A stretch of DNA of 64,000 nucleotides from NCBI RefSeq assembly GCF_020809045.1, contig NZ_CP078079.1:1860001-1924000 (forward strand). The letters are read 5' to 3'. Shown here in pieces: positions 62,198 through 64,000 of the stretch; position 1 is the first letter of the stretch, and each line of letters opens with the position of its first letter. The position numbers were made by a program, and so were the translations under genes. The stretch comes from Pseudarthrobacter sp. L1SW. GTDB lineage: Bacteria; Actinomycetota; Actinomycetes; Actinomycetales; Micrococcaceae. The notes beneath the pieces are model-generated. The model did no database searches. It saw nothing but the letters and a program-made list of their open reading frames with translations, and had not been told where the DNA came from.

Positions 62198-63964
62198 TTG
62201 CTGATCGGACTGATGAGGCGGCTGCTCGCGGGCCTTAAGCCCCACGTGGCTGCCATCGTTGTCCTCCAACTCGTCCAGGCGGCGGCCACCCTGATGCTGC
62301 CCACCGTCAACGCGGCAATCATCGACGACGGCATCGTTGCCGGAAACAGCGCAGTCATCCCGCGCCTTGGCTTCACCATGGCAGCCCTGGCCGTGGTCCA
62401 GGCCGTTGCCGCCATCGGCGCAGGCTACCTCTCCGCGGTGGCGGCAATGAGGATAGGGCACCAATTGCGGGCGGAGATCTTCACCAGGATCCAGTCATTG
62501 TCCTCCCAGGAGGTGGCGGCCTTTGGAACCCAGAGCCTGACCACCCGGGCCACCAATGACACCCAGCAGATCCAGGCCTTCGCGGTCCTCGTGTTCACAA
62601 TGCTTGTTGCGGGCCCTGCCATGGGCCTTGGCGGCATTGTGCTGGCACTGCAGCAGGACCTGGCGCTCTCCGCGGTGGTCATCGTGATTGTGCCCGCGCT
62701 CCTGCTCATCATGTACCTCATCGTGGGCCGCCTCATTCCGCTCTACCGTGAGGGACAGGAGCACCTGGACCGTGCAGGGGGCATCCTTCGCGAGCAGATC
62801 ATCGGCGCCAACGTCATCCGGGCCTTTGTCCGCCAGGACCACGAAGTCCGGCGCTTCGCCCGAATCAACAGCAGCCTGACGGCAAACAACCTCCAGTCAG
62901 CACTGCTGGTGGCAGGAATGCTGCCTTTGGTCATGCTGGTGGTGAATATCTCCTCCGTGGCCGTTGTCTGGTTCGGCGGCCAGCGGATCCAGGCCGGGCT
63001 GATGAACGTCGGGGCCCTGGCCGCCTTCATTGCCTACATCCTGCAAATCCTCCTTGCCATCATGATGGCGATGTACGTCCTCATGACTGCACCCCGGGCG
63101 GCAGTCTGCGCCGAGCGCATCAGCGCCGTGCTGGATACCGAACCCTCGGTGCGCGACCCGCACGAGCCCAGGGCGCTGCTGCCCCCGGCGGCCGGAGGGC
63201 AACAGCATCTTCCGGCCGGCCCCGGTGTCCTCCAGTTCAAAGGGGTTGGTTTTTCTTATCCCGGCGCGGAAGCCCCGGTCCTTGCGGACATCACCTTCAC
63301 AGCCACTCCGGGCACCACCACAGCAATCGTGGGGTCCACCGGCAGCGGAAAGTCCACGCTGTTGAACCTCATTCCGCGATTCCTCGACCCCACTGCCGGA
63401 ACCATCACCCTGGACGGCGTGGACATCCGGGAGCTGCGGCTCGGCACACTTCGCTCCGCCATGTCCATAGTTCCCCAGCAGTCGCACCTGTTTTCGGGGA
63501 CCATCGCGGACAACCTCAGGATGGCAGCGCCGGCGGCATCGGACGCCGAGCTCTGGCACGCCCTCGGGACGGCCCAGACCATGCGGTTCATGGGTGTGCT
63601 TCCATTGGGGCTTGCCACCCCCGTTGGCCAGGGCGGGACCAACCTGTCCGGGGGGCAACGGCAGCGGTTGTGCATCGCACGGGCGCTGCTGAGGAACGCG
63701 CCACTTTATCTCTTTGACGACAGCTTCTCGGCGCTGGATTACGACACGGACGCGAGGCTGAGGCAGGCGTTGGCCGCGGAACTTGCCTCAAGCACGGTGA
63801 TAGTGGTGGCAGAACGGATCGCCGCGGTGGAAAGCGCGGACCGTATCTTGGTCTTGGACGGCGGGCGCCTGGTGGCGCAGGGCACGCACGCCGAACTGCT
63901 GGAAATTTCCCCCACGTACCGCGAAATCGCGGATTCCCAGCTGGCCATGGACGGCCAGTCATGA
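62198..63964 (+). CDS. ABC exporter half-transporter (degenerate-site subunit)
   Basis: 588 residues: a six-helix membrane domain (about 1-310) followed by an ATPase domain with Walker A GSTGSGKST at about 378-386, Q-loop VPQQSHLFSG, signature LSGGQRQRL at about 481, and Walker B LYLFDDSFSALD at about 502-513. In Walker B the catalytic Glu is replaced by Ser (FDDS), which in heterodimeric exporters marks the subunit with the degenerate ATP site. Start is TTG 62198 after GGAGG. It overlaps the start of the next ABC gene by four bases (ATGA), so a partner subunit is coupled. Confidence 0.92.
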   Translation: MLIGLMRRLLAGLKPHVAAIVVLQLVQAAATLMLPTVNAAIIDDGIVAGNSAVIPRLGFTMAALAVVQAVAAIGAGYLSAVAAMRIGHQLRAEIFTRIQSLSSQEVAAFGTQSLTTRATNDTQQIQAFAVLVFTMLVAGPAMGLGGIVLALQQDLALSAVVIVIVPALLLIMYLIVGRLIPLYREGQEHLDRAGGILREQIIGANVIRAFVRQDHEVRRFARINSSLTANNLQSALLVAGMLPLVMLVVNISSVAVVWFGGQRIQAGLMNVGALAAFIAYILQILLAIMMAMYVLMTAPRAAVCAERISAVLDTEPSVRDPHEPRALLPPAAGGQQHLPAGPGVLQFKGVGFSYPGAEAPVLADITFTATPGTTTAIVGSTGSGKSTLLNLIPRFLDPTAGTITLDGVDIRELRLGTLRSAMSIVPQQSHLFSGTIADNLRMAAPAASDAELWHALGTAQTMRFMGVLPLGLATPVGQGGTNLSGGQRQRLCIARALLRNAPLYLFDDSFSALDYDTDARLRQALAAELASSTVIVVAERIAAVESADRILVLDGGRLVAQGTHAELLEISPTYREIADSQLAMDGQS

Positions 63965-64000
63965 CGCTGCCGGCTGTTGCCCCCGGGGTGCCGGGGAGGT
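63961..64000 (+). CDS. ABC exporter second subunit (start only, truncated by the window edge)
   Basis: The ATG at 63961 overlaps the stop of the preceding ABC gene, and the visible codons read MTLPAVAPGVPGR. Context alone indicates the canonical-site partner of a heterodimeric exporter; the rest lies outside the window. Confidence 0.6.
   Translation, partial: MTLPAVAPGVPGR

Overview
The window is high-GC DNA with the gene content of an actinobacterium of the Arthrobacter/Pseudarthrobacter group (Micrococcaceae). The evidence is GC-rich third codon positions, frequent GTG starts, a CoaE-GrpB fusion, S1 protein, PolA without proofreading residues, UvrB and a TerC gene behind a manganese-type riboswitch, all in an order that looks chromosomal. 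The taxonomic call is inference from protein style, not from a marker search. No rRNA, tRNA, CRISPR array, intact IS element or prophage was found.

Layout. 1-5.7 kb: carbohydrate and organic-acid genes (the 3' end of a xylanase-like glycosidase, a Gfo/Idh/MocA oxidoreductase, xylose isomerase with a dyad operator, an SDR, a tartrate/malate-type dehydrogenase), separated by stretches that look like decayed coding DNA. 6.1-9.9 kb: a Rieske oxygenase and its reductase, translationally coupled and divergent from a LysR regulator. 10-11.6 kb: a truncated kinase-like pseudogene, a small membrane protein and more decayed DNA. 11.6-15.1 kb: a two-gene operon of a leaderless subtilase and a leaderless trypsin-like protease fused to a NUC1-type nuclease; this is the most unusual cassette here. 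15.4-24 kb: small enzymes (SMP-30 lactonase, aldo/keto reductase, DHFR-like proteins, RidA, cyclodeaminase, two alpha/beta hydrolases, GT2, squalene-cyclase-like protein).

24-28.4 kb: a MoxR-type AAA ATPase with a VWA protein, then a stand-alone 5'-3' exonuclease. 28.4-30.2 kb: a CBS-domain protein whose leader carries an 11-copy TGCTG microsatellite, facing two small membrane proteins across a region with a thrice-repeated element. 30.2-42.5 kb: HrpB helicase, LigD-type polymerase domain, YciO/Sua5 protein, VOC protein, HAD-like protein, Pit phosphate transporter with a small coupled membrane protein, a third DHFR-like gene running into a 15-copy tandem array, a DUF222/HNH protein and a thioesterase.

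42.5-64 kb is mainly core genome: polA, an Eis-like acetyltransferase, rpsA with promoter and tandem terminators, GNAT, YigZ, two small proteins (one secreted), coaE-grpB, uvrB, riboswitch-terC, an MFS exporter, a prolyl-aminopeptidase-like hydrolase overlapping a GNAT gene, a SKI2-like helicase, a Tam-like methyltransferase, and the first gene of a heterodimeric ABC exporter that runs off the right edge.
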